Of a DNA stretch of 64,000 nt, positions 26,069 through 35,312 are shown one piece after another. The translations under genes were made by a program, and so were the position numbers. This DNA comes from Pedobacter nyackensis (GTDB lineage Bacteria; Bacteroidota; Bacteroidia; Sphingobacteriales; Sphingobacteriaceae), in assembly GCF_900176505.1 (NCBI RefSeq), contig NZ_FWYB01000001.1, forward strand, positions 1 through 64,000, in the 5' to 3' direction. How positions within the stretch are numbered: the first letter of the stretch is position 1; each line of letters opens with the position of its first letter. The notes below the pieces were generated by a model. That model saw only the letters and a list, made by a program, of their open reading frames with translations. It made no database searches and had not been told where the DNA came from.

Positions 26069-28447
26069 TTAAAATTTGTAAGTAATGCTCAGTCTGAAAT
26101 TTCTTGGTGCTTCAGTCTGCCAATAATAATAATCACCATAAGAAGCCCCGCTATATAGGTATTTGTCCAGAATGTTAAAGGCATTTGCTGTTAAGCGTAC
26201 TTTATCCTTTTCCCAAAAAAATCCTCCATCTAATTTGAAGTAACTAGGCATTTCCTGAGTTCCCGAACCTCCCCATGACCATGAGCTACGATCGGCCAGA
26301 TAACTGAAGCCCCCGGATATTCCGGCACCTTTTAATGTCCCGGTTTGAATTTTATAGCTCAACCATGCATTGGCGTTATGCTTAGCGTAACCCGTTATTT
26401 TAGTGCCAACAGGAATAACCTCGCCATAAACTTCAGTTTCTTTACTCACTCTGGAATCTGTCAGCGCATAGTTGGCTACCAGGTTTAATCCAGGTAAAAT
26501 CTCGCCGCGCAGGTCGAATTCAATACCCTTTGTTGTGCTTTGTCCTAGTTGTAATGAGAATGGAGCGGCAGGTGTACTGGTTGGGTCAGGCGATAGTTCG
26601 TTGTTTTTAAGAATGCGGTATGCAGCGATAGTTGTATTCCAGCGTCCATCAAACCAATCTTTTTTTATTCCAAACTCAATATTGTTTCCGGTAATTGGTT
26701 TAGGTTGTTCTCCACTTTTAATAGCACCTGTTTGTGGGATGAAAGTTTGGTCAAATAGGCCATAAACAGAAGTCTGATTATTAATAGAAACACTCAAACC
26801 AACTCGAGGTGTAAATCTTTTGTCTTCTGTATCCGTATTGTATTCCGATTGTTTTACATAGGTGTATCTTCCAGCTAATGTTAAACGAATCTTGTTTTCC
26901 AGAAAACCAAGCTCATCCTGTAGGTACAAGCCTGTGTACGATTGATCCACACGATTATTTGCACCTCTTTGATATAAACTTTTGCTGCGATCAAATTGTG
27001 GTATCCCATTTACAGGAGCACCATACACAGGATTGTAAATGTTAAATGGTTTAATGGCATCATCAAGTGGAGATGTTTGTCCCCAGTCGTAATAACGTTC
27101 CTTGCTGCCTACATCTAAACCAGCCAAAATGCGGTGGCTAACGCTCCCGGTAGTGGCATGACCATTTAAAAATACCTGACCAAATTTATAATTCAATGCA
27201 GCATCAAAGATGTACAAGTCACGAATTATATCGCCATTTGCAGCTACGGATGACGGCCATATGTCGGTTGATTTCTGATTAAAATCTACATAGGCCAACT
27301 GCGCCGTAAGTTTCCAATTGGCATTAAAATGGTGCTGCATGTTTAAAAACAAACTATGCTCCTTTGCAATACTAGGTTCTAAGCCCGGCTCAGACATGGT
27401 AAAGTCTCTAGGTAGCGTAGCAAAACCATCTGGTGCAAAAACATAGGCTGAACCAAGATCCGATAATTTGACATGCTGATAGTTGTACTCAGCTGTTAAT
27501 AATGTTTGATCATCAATTTGGTAGCTAACAACAGGGGCAATGCTATAACGATCATTATACTCATACGGCCGATGTGAGTTTTTAGTTTGTCCCATTAAAT
27601 TTAACCTGTATAACAATTTACCGGATTGATTTAATTTGCCATCCAGATCAAGAGTGCTTCTGTACATATCATAGCTGCCTAATGTAAAGGAGGCTTCGCC
27701 ATTAAAATCTTTTCCGGTAGGTTTTTTGGTTACTACATTGTAAATACCACTTGGTTCGCCATTCGACATCATAAAGCCAGATGGACCTTTTACAAATTCA
27801 ATATGGTCTACAAAGCTCATGTCTTCTGTGAGTGGTCCCCAGTCTGAAGTTAAATTTATACCATTCCTGAATGCTGCAGCCCTTGCCCCACGAGTATTTA
27901 CACGTGTATATATATCACCCCAGTGTTCTAATCTGGTTAATCCGCTTACATTTCTAAGCGCACCATCACTCATACTTGTAATTTGCTGATCGGCAAGTGT
28001 AGCAGAAGTAATGATCTGAATATTTTGAGGTGCTTCTAATAGTGGTCCATCCAATCGTAATGAGGAGGAGGGAGCGTCAATTTTATACTTTCTTTTATTA
28101 CCAGAAACGACTACCTCTTTTAATTGATCGGCACTCTCTGATAAACTAAAATTTACAATAACCGTTTGATTGCCTGAAACAGTTATGGCCCTTTCTGCGC
28201 TTTTTAAACCTATGGCAGAAACCCGGATGATGTAATTGCCATTTTTTATTTTTTCAAAACTATAATCTCCTTGGTCATCAGTAGTTACCGCCATCCCTTT
28301 TCCCTTCAATCCTACACTAACATAGGCTGCAGCCTGCCCATCGGCCGTTAATACTTTTCCTTTTATGCTATTGTTTTGTTGGGCAATAGCAATCATGGAG
28401 AATAAAGAGAGCAGTGTTAATAAATTTAATAGTCGAAGTATATTCAT
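26069..28447 (-). CDS. TonB-dependent siderophore receptor
   Basis: Outer-membrane receptor of 792 aa for energised uptake, probably of ferric siderophores. Order: signal peptide (1-22), CarboxypepD_reg-like domain (about 25-105), plug domain (about 120-230, with FVKGPSGFMMSNGEPSGIYN, typical of FecA/FhuA-type receptors), then a 22-strand barrel ending FRLSITYKF. I chose ATG 28447 because the first ATG at 28489 lies upstream of the predicted transcription start. The promoter is bracketed by two operator-like repeats. It is cotranscribed with PepSY-2. Confidence 0.93.
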   Translation of the reverse strand: MNILRLLNLLTLLSLFSMIAIAQQNNSIKGKVLTADGQAAAYVSVGLKGKGMAVTTDDQGDYSFEKIKNGNYIIRVSAIGLKSAERAITVSGNQTVIVNFSLSESADQLKEVVVSGNKRKYKIDAPSSSLRLDGPLLEAPQNIQIITSATLADQQITSMSDGALRNVSGLTRLEHWGDIYTRVNTRGARAAAFRNGINLTSDWGPLTEDMSFVDHIEFVKGPSGFMMSNGEPSGIYNVVTKKPTGKDFNGEASFTLGSYDMYRSTLDLDGKLNQSGKLLYRLNLMGQTKNSHRPYEYNDRYSIAPVVSYQIDDQTLLTAEYNYQHVKLSDLGSAYVFAPDGFATLPRDFTMSEPGLEPSIAKEHSLFLNMQHHFNANWKLTAQLAYVDFNQKSTDIWPSSVAANGDIIRDLYIFDAALNYKFGQVFLNGHATTGSVSHRILAGLDVGSKERYYDWGQTSPLDDAIKPFNIYNPVYGAPVNGIPQFDRSKSLYQRGANNRVDQSYTGLYLQDELGFLENKIRLTLAGRYTYVKQSEYNTDTEDKRFTPRVGLSVSINNQTSVYGLFDQTFIPQTGAIKSGEQPKPITGNNIEFGIKKDWFDGRWNTTIAAYRILKNNELSPDPTSTPAAPFSLQLGQSTTKGIEFDLRGEILPGLNLVANYALTDSRVSKETEVYGEVIPVGTKITGYAKHNANAWLSYKIQTGTLKGAGISGGFSYLADRSSWSWGGSGTQEMPSYFKLDGGFFWEKDKVRLTANAFNILDKYLYSGASYGDYYYWQTEAPRNFRLSITYKF

Positions 28448-28456
28448 GCGTTTATT

Positions 28457-28469
28457 TAGATTAATTCTA
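28457..28469. promoter_or_regulatory. Operator-like repeat A (TAGA-N5-TCTA) at the receptor promoter
   Basis: TAGATTAATTCTA: six-base arms around one central base with 5 of 6 pairs matching. It sits just after the predicted transcription start, 10 nt before the receptor ATG, where a bound repressor would block transcription. Confidence 0.55.
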
Positions 28470-28477
28470 TTTAATGG

Positions 28478-28508
28478 CAAATATTGCATCTATTTCGTTA
28501 CAAACAAA
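28478..28508 (-). promoter_or_regulatory. Promoter of the siderophore-receptor operon
   Basis: On the minus strand: TTTG at 28505-28508, a 19-nt spacer, and AATATTTG at 28478-28485 (7 of 8 to TAnnTTTG). The predicted start is near 28472. Confidence 0.65.
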
Positions 28509-28515
28509 ATTTATT

Positions 28516-28528
28516 TAGAATTATTCTA
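28516..28528. promoter_or_regulatory. Operator-like repeat B (TAGAATTATTCTA)
   Basis: A perfect inverted repeat with 6-bp arms around one base, just upstream of the -33 element. Its centre is 59 bp from that of repeat A. Confidence 0.6.
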
Positions 28529-28584
28529 GTTAGTGTGCTGTTCAAGCTGTGGATTTGATCGTGCAGGGGTAGGGATGAGCGTAT

Positions 28585-28616
28585 AAAAAGAAAGGTCGAC
28601 TAGAACAGACGACCTT
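28585..28616 (-). terminator. Second terminator-like hairpin after the efflux operon
   Basis: AAGGTCG and CGACCTT arms with an 11-nt loop, followed by TTTCTTTTT on the minus strand. It lies behind the first efflux-operon terminator and shields the receptor promoter from read-through. Confidence 0.65.
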
Positions 28617-28635
28617 AACTAAAATTTAAACGGGT

Positions 28636-28667
28636 AAAAAAGAAGCGCCGTTAAGCGCTTCTTTTTT
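28636..28667 (-). terminator. Intrinsic terminator of the RND efflux operon
   Basis: A 13-bp perfect stem (AAAAAAGAAGCGC with GCGCTTCTTTTTT) and a 6-nt loop, 3 nt after the stop codon of the outer-membrane channel gene. Confidence 0.93.
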
Positions 28668-28670
28668 CTT

Positions 28671-30074
28671 TTATTTCCAACCGCCTCCAAGGGCTTTGTA
28701 TAGATTCACTACTGATTGCAATTTTTGTAGTTTGTCGTTTGTGCTGCTGAGTTGGGCAGCGAGTAAACTTTGTTCTGAAGTCAGTACATCTGTATAATTT
28801 GTTGCTGAACTGAAGCGTAATAATTCCTTTGTAAAGTCAACCGCTTTTGTTAACGAAGCGATTTGCTTTGCCCTGGTCGCTTCCTTTTCTGCTGCAGTCT
28901 GATAGGCAAATAGCGCATTGGATACTTCCTGTCCACTTGTTAATAGTGTTTGCTGGAAGCTATAAAATGCAATTTGCTGTTGTGCCTCTGCTGTTTTTAA
29001 TCTTGCTTTATTCTGCCCCTTATTAAATATTGGCTGAGTAATGCCACCTATTAAATTATAGAATAAGGAATTGTCAAAGAAGTTTTTTAAACTCAAACTT
29101 GATAAACCCGCATTTGCTGTTAAAGTTAATGCCGGATAGAAGTAAGCTTTCGCGACATTCTTATTTTCAAAAGCAGCTCTGAAAGCTAATTCTGCAGCTA
29201 GCACATCAGGTCTGTTTTGCAACAACTGAGCAGATACACCGGTTTGCAAATTGCTATATGCTGTTTGCTGATCAAGTGTCGAGCGATCGATTTTTCCAGC
29301 TCCTTTACCTAATAGGATACTTAAAGCATTCTCTGTTTCGCGGATGCTTCTTTTCAAATCAGGGATTGTAACCTGTGCGGCATATAGATTGGCTTCGCTC
29401 TGTACCACAGCTGCACCGTTCACCACTGCACCTTCTTTCAAGGATTTCATGGTTTCAACGTCTTTTTCCCTGATTTTAATGGTCTCCTCTGTGATAGATA
29501 ATTGTTTGTCTAAGGCCAGGAGGTTGTAATAAGCATTGGCAATATTCGCAATAAGTTGGGTCTGTACAGCCCTTTTAGCTGCATCGGTTTGTAATAATGA
29601 TGCGTATGCTGATCTTTTTGCACTGCTTAGTTTGCCCCAAATGTCCGCTTCCCAGCTTGTGCTCAGCTGGGCTCTGTACGTTTGAGTCTCGGTATTAATA
29701 TTGATACCGGGAGGGAAGTTTAATGCTGCCCTCGATTGCTTTGCATCAGTTACGGATACGTCGCCAGTTAAGCTCGGCAGCAATGCCGCTTTACTTTGTA
29801 ATAAAGTAGCTTCAGCAATCTTGATCCTTTCGATGGCCTGTTTCAAGTCAAGGTTTTCGTTTATTCCTTGTTGAATTAAGGATTGTAATCCTGCATCGGC
29901 AAATAAGGTTTTCCATGGCAAATCAGCTATAGTTGTGCTGTCCGTAGTGGCATTGTCTCTGTATAAATCATTACTGATTATTGTCGGGCGTTCGTATTTT
30001 TTGGTTACGCAGCCCGTTAAACTCAGTACGGAAAAACCGATGATGAAATAATATTTATGATATCTAGTGTTCAT
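28671..30074 (-). CDS. RND efflux outer-membrane channel (TolC/NodT family lipoprotein)
   Basis: Outer-membrane exit duct of a tripartite pump. A lipoprotein signal ends at C22 (SLTGC). Two OEP repeats follow, with long amphipathic helices, the LDLKQAIERIKIAEATLLQS-type start and a repeat-like second half (NRPDVLAAELAFRAA). Length 467 aa is normal. It starts 10 nt after the transporter gene stop and is last in the operon. Confidence 0.93.
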   Translation of the reverse strand: MNTRYHKYYFIIGFSVLSLTGCVTKKYERPTIISNDLYRDNATTDSTTIADLPWKTLFADAGLQSLIQQGINENLDLKQAIERIKIAEATLLQSKAALLPSLTGDVSVTDAKQSRAALNFPPGININTETQTYRAQLSTSWEADIWGKLSSAKRSAYASLLQTDAAKRAVQTQLIANIANAYYNLLALDKQLSITEETIKIREKDVETMKSLKEGAVVNGAAVVQSEANLYAAQVTIPDLKRSIRETENALSILLGKGAGKIDRSTLDQQTAYSNLQTGVSAQLLQNRPDVLAAELAFRAAFENKNVAKAYFYPALTLTANAGLSSLSLKNFFDNSLFYNLIGGITQPIFNKGQNKARLKTAEAQQQIAFYSFQQTLLTSGQEVSNALFAYQTAAEKEATRAKQIASLTKAVDFTKELLRFSSATNYTDVLTSEQSLLAAQLSSTNDKLQKLQSVVNLYKALGGGWK

Positions 30075-30084
30075 GTTCTTAAAA

Positions 30085-33000
30085 TTAATGTTCGCGGACG
30101 TCTACTTCTGGGAATTGAATGTCTTCCTGTGGTGGACCATATCCTTCATCAAATGGTGATTTGTTGCTAACCTTTTCCTGTAAGCTTTGGAAAACAATAA
30201 ACAATGTTGGGATCACAAATATCCCGAATATTGTTCCAATTAGCATACCACCTACGGCACCTGTACCGATAGACTTATTACCAGCAGCACCAACTCCTGT
30301 TGAAAGCATCAATGGCAATAGGCCCAGGATAAATGCAAATGAAGTCATTAAGATAGGACGCAAACGAGCCGTAGCTCCACTTATGGCTGCACCTACAATA
30401 CTCATACCTTTCCTTCTTCTTTCAACTGCAAACTCCACAATCAAGATGGCATTTTTCGCAAGTAAGCCCACGAGCATGATCAGCGTAATTTGGGTATAAA
30501 TGTTATTGTCGACACCAAATATTTTATCGAAAATAAATACACCTGCTAAACCAATAGGAAGCGAGATCAATACTGCTAATGGCAGTATATAACTCTCGTA
30601 CTGAGCGCAAAGTAAGAAGTAAACAAATATTATGCAAAGTAAGAAAATGAATATAGTTTGACTTCCGCTCGACATCTCTTCGCGGGATAGTCCTGAAAAC
30701 TCATATCCATATCCGGTAGGTAAGTGAATGGCAGCTTCTTCCTGTACCGCTTTTAGTGCATCACCAGAGCTGAATCCCGCATTCGGACTACCGGTTACTG
30801 AAATAGAAGTAAACAAGTTGAAACGAGATATTGCCTGGGGACCATATACCTTTTTCAAAGTGATGAAATTACTGATGGGAGCCATTTTGCCACTAGAATT
30901 TCTCACGTAGATATTATTCAGTGTTTCCTGGTTTGCACGATATGGTGCATCAGCCTGGTACATTACCCTATATTGTTTTCCGTACTTGTTAAAGTTAGAG
31001 GCATAAACACCACCGTAATAACCTTGCAATACACCTAATACATCACTAACACTTAATCCTGCTTGTTTTACCGTAGCCACATTTACATCAATCTGGTATT
31101 GTGGGAAATTTGGATTAAAGGAAGTTGATGCGTATTGAATTTCAGGTCTTTTACTTAATGCTGCAAGGAATTCATTCCCAATAGTATTAAATTTATTGAT
31201 ATCACCACCGGTTTTATCCTGTAACTGGAATTCAAAACCGCCACTTGTACCAAAACCTTGAATCGTAGGAGGGGCAAAAAAGATTACCCTGGCACCTTTT
31301 ATACTAGCCGTTTTGGCAAATAGCTCGCCAATAATTGCTTTTACATCACGTTTACGCTCGTCCCATGGTAACAGTTTCCCAATTACCATACCGTACGAAC
31401 TTCCCGAACCACTGATCATGCTTCGGCCAACCACTGTTAAAGAGTTATTAATTTCGGGAATAGTATGGACAATACTATCAATCTGTTTAATCACTATAGC
31501 AGTTTGCTCTGTTGAAGTAGCAGGAGGTAGAGAGATATCAGACATGATGGTACCCAAATCCTCATTAGGCACAAACCCTTTAGGAGTGGTGTTCATGGCC
31601 CAGACTAATGCCACTGTGAAAAGTGCAAGACCTAAACCGGCCAGCCATTTTTTTCTGGCTAAAAAGCTTACAGAACGCTTATACCTGTTGGTCATCAGAT
31701 CAAAAGACGTATTAAATGCAGCATAAAAACGTTGCATAAAATTCTTAGGCTTTCCATGATCTTCGGCGTGCGGTTTTAGTAATAAGGCACAAAGTGCAGG
31801 ACTTAACGTTAAAGCGTTAATTGCCGAAAGGATAATGGCAATAGCAAGTGTTAAACCAAACTGCTTATAGAATACACCTGATGAACCCTGGATAAAACTT
31901 ACCGGGATAAATACAGCTGCCATAACCAATGTAATGGAAATGATGGCACCTGTGATGTCTTCCATGGCATCAATAGTAGCTTTTTTAGCCGATTTATAGC
32001 CATGGTCGAGCTTGGCATGGACGGCCTCGACGACTACAATGGCATCATCCACCACAATACCAATGGCTAGTACCAATGCAAAAAGCGTAAGTAAGTTAAT
32101 GGTGAAGCCAAATAAGCTAAGGAAAAAGAAGGTACCTATAATAGCTACCGGAACACTAATGGCCGGAATTAAGGTCGACCTAAAATCCTGAAGGAAAATG
32201 AATACAACGATGAAAACCAGAATAAAAGCTTCTATCAAAGTATGGATTACTTTTTCGATTGAAGCATCAAGGAAATCATTAACATTTACAAGAGAAGTAT
32301 AGTGTACGCCTTTAGGGAAGGTTTTTGAAGATTCTTCCAATACTTTTAACGATCCTTCAATTACGTCTTTGGCGTTAGAACCTGCCGTTTGATTGATCGC
32401 AATACCTAAAGCTGGCTTTCCATTAAAGCGTACTGTATTGGCGTAACTTTGTGCACCCAATTCAATTCTGGCAATGTCTTTTAATCGTAAAAGCTGACCG
32501 TTTTCAGCCGTTCTGATGATGATGTTGCTAAACTCAATTTCATTTTTTAAACGTCCTGAGTATTTTAAGGTATACTGGAACGATTGCTCACCCTGCTCAC
32601 CAAACTGGCCGGGAGCAGCTTCAATATTTTGTTCAGCAAGTGCTACACTTACATCACTAGGTACTAGGCCATAAGTTGCCATTACGTCTGGTTTAAGCCA
32701 GATACGCATGGTATAATCCATTAAACCAAATGCTGTAGCATCACCAACTCCATTGATACGTTTGATCTGTGGAACCAGGTTGATATTGGCATAGTTTTGC
32801 AAAAATGTTTGGTCATAGGAAGCACTGTCACTATAAATACCAAAGATCAAAACGTTACTCGCCTGTCTTTTTGCTGTAATTACACCTGAACGGGTTACCT
32901 CAGCAGGTAGTAAACTACTAGCTCTCGCTACCCTGTTTTGCACGTTTACTGCAGCAAGATCGGGGTTGGTTCCCAGTTTAAAGTTAATTGTAATGGTAGC

Positions 33001-33261
33001 TGTACCATCGTTACTTGCTGATGAGGTCATGTAAGTCATGTCCTCAACACCGTTAATCTGTTCCTCAAGTGGGATAACCACACTGTTCATTACCACATCG
33101 GCATTGGCACCCTGGTAAGAAGCTGAAACTTGCACCGTTGGTGGCGCAATTTCGGGATATTGTGATACGGGCAATGTAAATAAGCCCAATAGTCCTAGAA
33201 TTACAATGATAATGGATATTACCGTTGATAAAACTGGCCTTTCTATGAATTTCTTAAACAT
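30085..33261 (-). CDS. RND efflux transporter, HAE1/AcrB type
   Basis: Proton-driven inner-membrane pump of 1058 aa with twelve membrane segments in two halves and two large periplasmic loops. The family start FIERPVLSTVISIIIVILG and the proton-relay Asp pair in IVVDDAIVVVEAVH (near residue 405) are present. It takes hydrophobic and amphiphilic drugs from the periplasm. It lies between the fusion protein (39-nt gap) and the channel (10-nt gap). The substrate cannot be predicted. Confidence 0.96.
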   Translation of the reverse strand: MFKKFIERPVLSTVISIIIVILGLLGLFTLPVSQYPEIAPPTVQVSASYQGANADVVMNSVVIPLEEQINGVEDMTYMTSSASNDGTATITINFKLGTNPDLAAVNVQNRVARASSLLPAEVTRSGVITAKRQASNVLIFGIYSDSASYDQTFLQNYANINLVPQIKRINGVGDATAFGLMDYTMRIWLKPDVMATYGLVPSDVSVALAEQNIEAAPGQFGEQGEQSFQYTLKYSGRLKNEIEFSNIIIRTAENGQLLRLKDIARIELGAQSYANTVRFNGKPALGIAINQTAGSNAKDVIEGSLKVLEESSKTFPKGVHYTSLVNVNDFLDASIEKVIHTLIEAFILVFIVVFIFLQDFRSTLIPAISVPVAIIGTFFFLSLFGFTINLLTLFALVLAIGIVVDDAIVVVEAVHAKLDHGYKSAKKATIDAMEDITGAIISITLVMAAVFIPVSFIQGSSGVFYKQFGLTLAIAIILSAINALTLSPALCALLLKPHAEDHGKPKNFMQRFYAAFNTSFDLMTNRYKRSVSFLARKKWLAGLGLALFTVALVWAMNTTPKGFVPNEDLGTIMSDISLPPATSTEQTAIVIKQIDSIVHTIPEINNSLTVVGRSMISGSGSSYGMVIGKLLPWDERKRDVKAIIGELFAKTASIKGARVIFFAPPTIQGFGTSGGFEFQLQDKTGGDINKFNTIGNEFLAALSKRPEIQYASTSFNPNFPQYQIDVNVATVKQAGLSVSDVLGVLQGYYGGVYASNFNKYGKQYRVMYQADAPYRANQETLNNIYVRNSSGKMAPISNFITLKKVYGPQAISRFNLFTSISVTGSPNAGFSSGDALKAVQEEAAIHLPTGYGYEFSGLSREEMSSGSQTIFIFLLCIIFVYFLLCAQYESYILPLAVLISLPIGLAGVFIFDKIFGVDNNIYTQITLIMLVGLLAKNAILIVEFAVERRRKGMSIVGAAISGATARLRPILMTSFAFILGLLPLMLSTGVGAAGNKSIGTGAVGGMLIGTIFGIFVIPTLFIVFQSLQEKVSNKSPFDEGYGPPQEDIQFPEVDVREH

Positions 33262-33300
33262 ACTATTCGATTTGGGATTTTTGAATGCGGTTTACAATGC

Positions 33301-34467
33301 TTATTTATTGATATCACTGTAAACCGAGTCAGCACTTTGTTCTTCCGGTTTAATTTCTGCCCCGTCTTTTAATGATTGGAAACCTTGCAATACGATTTTA
33401 TCACCGGCCTTTAGCCCTTTGGTTACCACAAAGAAATTGCCTTTGGTTAATTGCATCGTCTCAATTTCAGTGTTTTTAACTGTTCCTTTTTCATCCAGTA
33501 CGTAAACGAATTTTTTACCCTGTAAATCGATGGTAGCAGTTTGAGGGATAAGAATTACATTTTCCAGATGTTGTGGAATGCGTATCGATGCACTTGCGCC
33601 ACTTCTTAAAAGATATAAGGGGTTTGAAAAAGTAGCCCTTAAACTTACAGAACCTGTACCTGTATTGATCAAACCATTTATAGATTCAATTTTACCTTTT
33701 TCTGTGTAAGCTGATCCATCTGCAAGTACCAGTGAAACAGCTGGAATGTTTTTCAATTTTGCTTCAAGACTATTGCCTTTATATTGACGTGAAAATTCTA
33801 AAAGCTGTTTCTCATTTAAAGAGAAGTAAGCATATACCTTAGATATATTAGACACTGTTGTTAAAGGGCTTGTGCTATTGCTGCTTACCAAACTTCCGGT
33901 TTTGAAAGGAATACTTCCAATAACGCCATCAACGGGACTGGTGATATGGGTATAACCTAAATTCACTTTAGCATTTACCAATTCTGCTTTGGCTTGTGCG
34001 AGTGCTGCCTTTCTGCTTTGCAGTGTTAAAAGGGCGGCATCCAGATCATACTTACTGATGATGTCCTTTTCAACCAATGGTTTGGTTTTGTTCACCTGTA
34101 ATTGTGCTGCATTTACTTCGGCTTGAGCACTGCTAATTGCAGCACTTGCTGTTCTAACCAGCTGCTCATACTGAGGTGCATTGATGGCGAAAAGTAGCTG
34201 ACCTTTCTTAACGGTAGCACCTTCATCTACAAATATTTTTTCAATAAATCCATCAACTTTTGGTCTGATGTCTACATTCTGAATGCCTTCTAATGTCGCC
34301 GGATAATCAGTTTCAAGAGAGGTCGATTGAGTTGCTAAAGCCAAAACTGGGTAGGATTGTACCTGGGCAGGGGGAGGTCCAGCTTTTTTTGGATCGCTGT
34401 TTCCACAGGATGCGATGATCAATAATGCTGGGAGTAATAAATAGAGGGACTGAAATCTAGTTTTCAT
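33301..34467 (-). CDS. RND efflux periplasmic adaptor (AcrA type)
   Basis: Membrane-fusion lipoprotein with lipobox ending at C21 (IIASC), a biotinyl-lipoyl hybrid motif (VDGFIEKIFVDEGATVKKGQLLF), a short coiled-coil hairpin (about 95-165), a beta-barrel domain and a C-terminal membrane-proximal domain. It bridges the RND pump and the outer-membrane channel. It is the first structural gene of the operon, 101 nt after the TetR-type gene. Confidence 0.94.
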   Translation of the reverse strand: MKTRFQSLYLLLPALLIIASCGNSDPKKAGPPPAQVQSYPVLALATQSTSLETDYPATLEGIQNVDIRPKVDGFIEKIFVDEGATVKKGQLLFAINAPQYEQLVRTASAAISSAQAEVNAAQLQVNKTKPLVEKDIISKYDLDAALLTLQSRKAALAQAKAELVNAKVNLGYTHITSPVDGVIGSIPFKTGSLVSSNSTSPLTTVSNISKVYAYFSLNEKQLLEFSRQYKGNSLEAKLKNIPAVSLVLADGSAYTEKGKIESINGLINTGTGSVSLRATFSNPLYLLRSGASASIRIPQHLENVILIPQTATIDLQGKKFVYVLDEKGTVKNTEIETMQLTKGNFFVVTKGLKAGDKIVLQGFQSLKDGAEIKPEEQSADSVYSDINK

Positions 34468-34499
34468 CTTACGTAATTGTGTTTTTTAGTGGATGAGCT

Positions 34500-34540
34500 A
34501 TCATGAGATTTTATTGGTTTAAATCATATAAAATCATGAT
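34500..34540. repeat. Interrupted inverted repeat upstream of the efflux operon
   Basis: ATCATGAGATTTTAT (34500-34514) faces ATAAAATCATGAT (34528-34540); the arms match except for a two-base insertion in the left arm. It lies in the 101-bp gap between the tetR-like gene and the adaptor gene, a plausible operator or leader hairpin. Confidence 0.5.
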
Positions 34541-34568
34541 GGTTCATATTTTGGATGTATTGTCGTAG

Positions 34569-35156
34569 TTAAAGGAATATTATTTCAAAAATTAATTGTT
34601 TCCGCTCTTCCATCAATGCGCTGTAGTCCTCATCATTCATGCCAAATAGTATCCTATTTAGTGGGGCAGTAACCAGCGGATAAGCCATTAGAGAAAAAAG
34701 ATTAATGGCAAAATGTCTAGGGTTCATAGTTTTTATGGTCCCTTTGTCCATCTCCAATTGAATCTCTTCCAGAAATGTGTTAACCTTTTGTATCCTTGCT
34801 TTTTTCGCATTGATCACATCATGTCTGTTCATCTCTGTGATGATAAATAATTCGCGATAAGGGAACTGCATGGCCTCTTTTAGGAAGACGGAAATGAGGT
34901 TTTTTATCTTCTCTTTGAAAGGCATGTCGGACTCAAAAACATCGTCTAGCGTCTGAAAAAGGTCTTCTTGTGCTTCATTGAATACTTGATCAAACAAGAT
35001 GTCTCTGGAACGGAAGTAATAGTTAACAAGTGTACGATTTACACCTGCTGCATCTGCAATCTCTTGTGTAGTAGCATGCAATTTACCCTCAGCAAAGAAT
35101 AAATGCTTAGCCGTATTTTTAATTAATTGCTCGGTACCGGTATCTCTGGAACTCAT
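34569..35156 (-). CDS. TetR-family transcriptional regulator
   Basis: A DNA-binding repressor of 195 aa with an N-terminal helix-turn-helix (TTQEIADAAGVNRTLVNYYF, about residues 30-49) and a helical ligand-binding domain. It is encoded just upstream of, and in line with, the RND operon, which it probably controls. I prefer ATG 35156 because the ATG at 35174 lies inside a palindrome at the predicted transcription start. Inducer unknown. Confidence 0.9.
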   Translation of the reverse strand: MSSRDTGTEQLIKNTAKHLFFAEGKLHATTQEIADAAGVNRTLVNYYFRSRDILFDQVFNEAQEDLFQTLDDVFESDMPFKEKIKNLISVFLKEAMQFPYRELFIITEMNRHDVINAKKARIQKVNTFLEEIQLEMDKGTIKTMNPRHFAINLFSLMAYPLVTAPLNRILFGMNDEDYSALMEERKQLIFEIIFL

Positions 35157-35165
35157 ATACTTTAA

Positions 35166-35185
35166 GTTTGACAAAATTGTTAAAC
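35166..35185. promoter_or_regulatory. Candidate TetR-type operator
   Basis: A 20-bp palindrome with GTTT...AAAC ends and 16 of 20 self-complementary positions. It overlaps the region between the -7 box and the start codon of the tetR-like gene, suiting autorepression. Confidence 0.5.
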
Positions 35186-35192
35186 AAAAGTA
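35185..35192 (-). promoter_or_regulatory. Putative -7 box (TACTTTTG) of the tetR-like gene
   Basis: It fits TAnnTTTG on the minus strand, about 29 nt before ATG 35156. No -33 match is visible. Confidence 0.45.
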
Positions 35193-35312
35193 TTAAACTC
35201 ATATTTTAATTAAAACATAGAAATGTAATGTTTATGTTAAGCGGGGAATTGTAACTAAATATTTGCAAAAATAAAATGCAGTAAGTAGTTTAATAAAGCT
35301 TCAAAAAAATGC

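Noticed and set aside
31313..31726. 137-codon plus-strand ORF
   Set aside because: Antisense shadow of the RND transporter.
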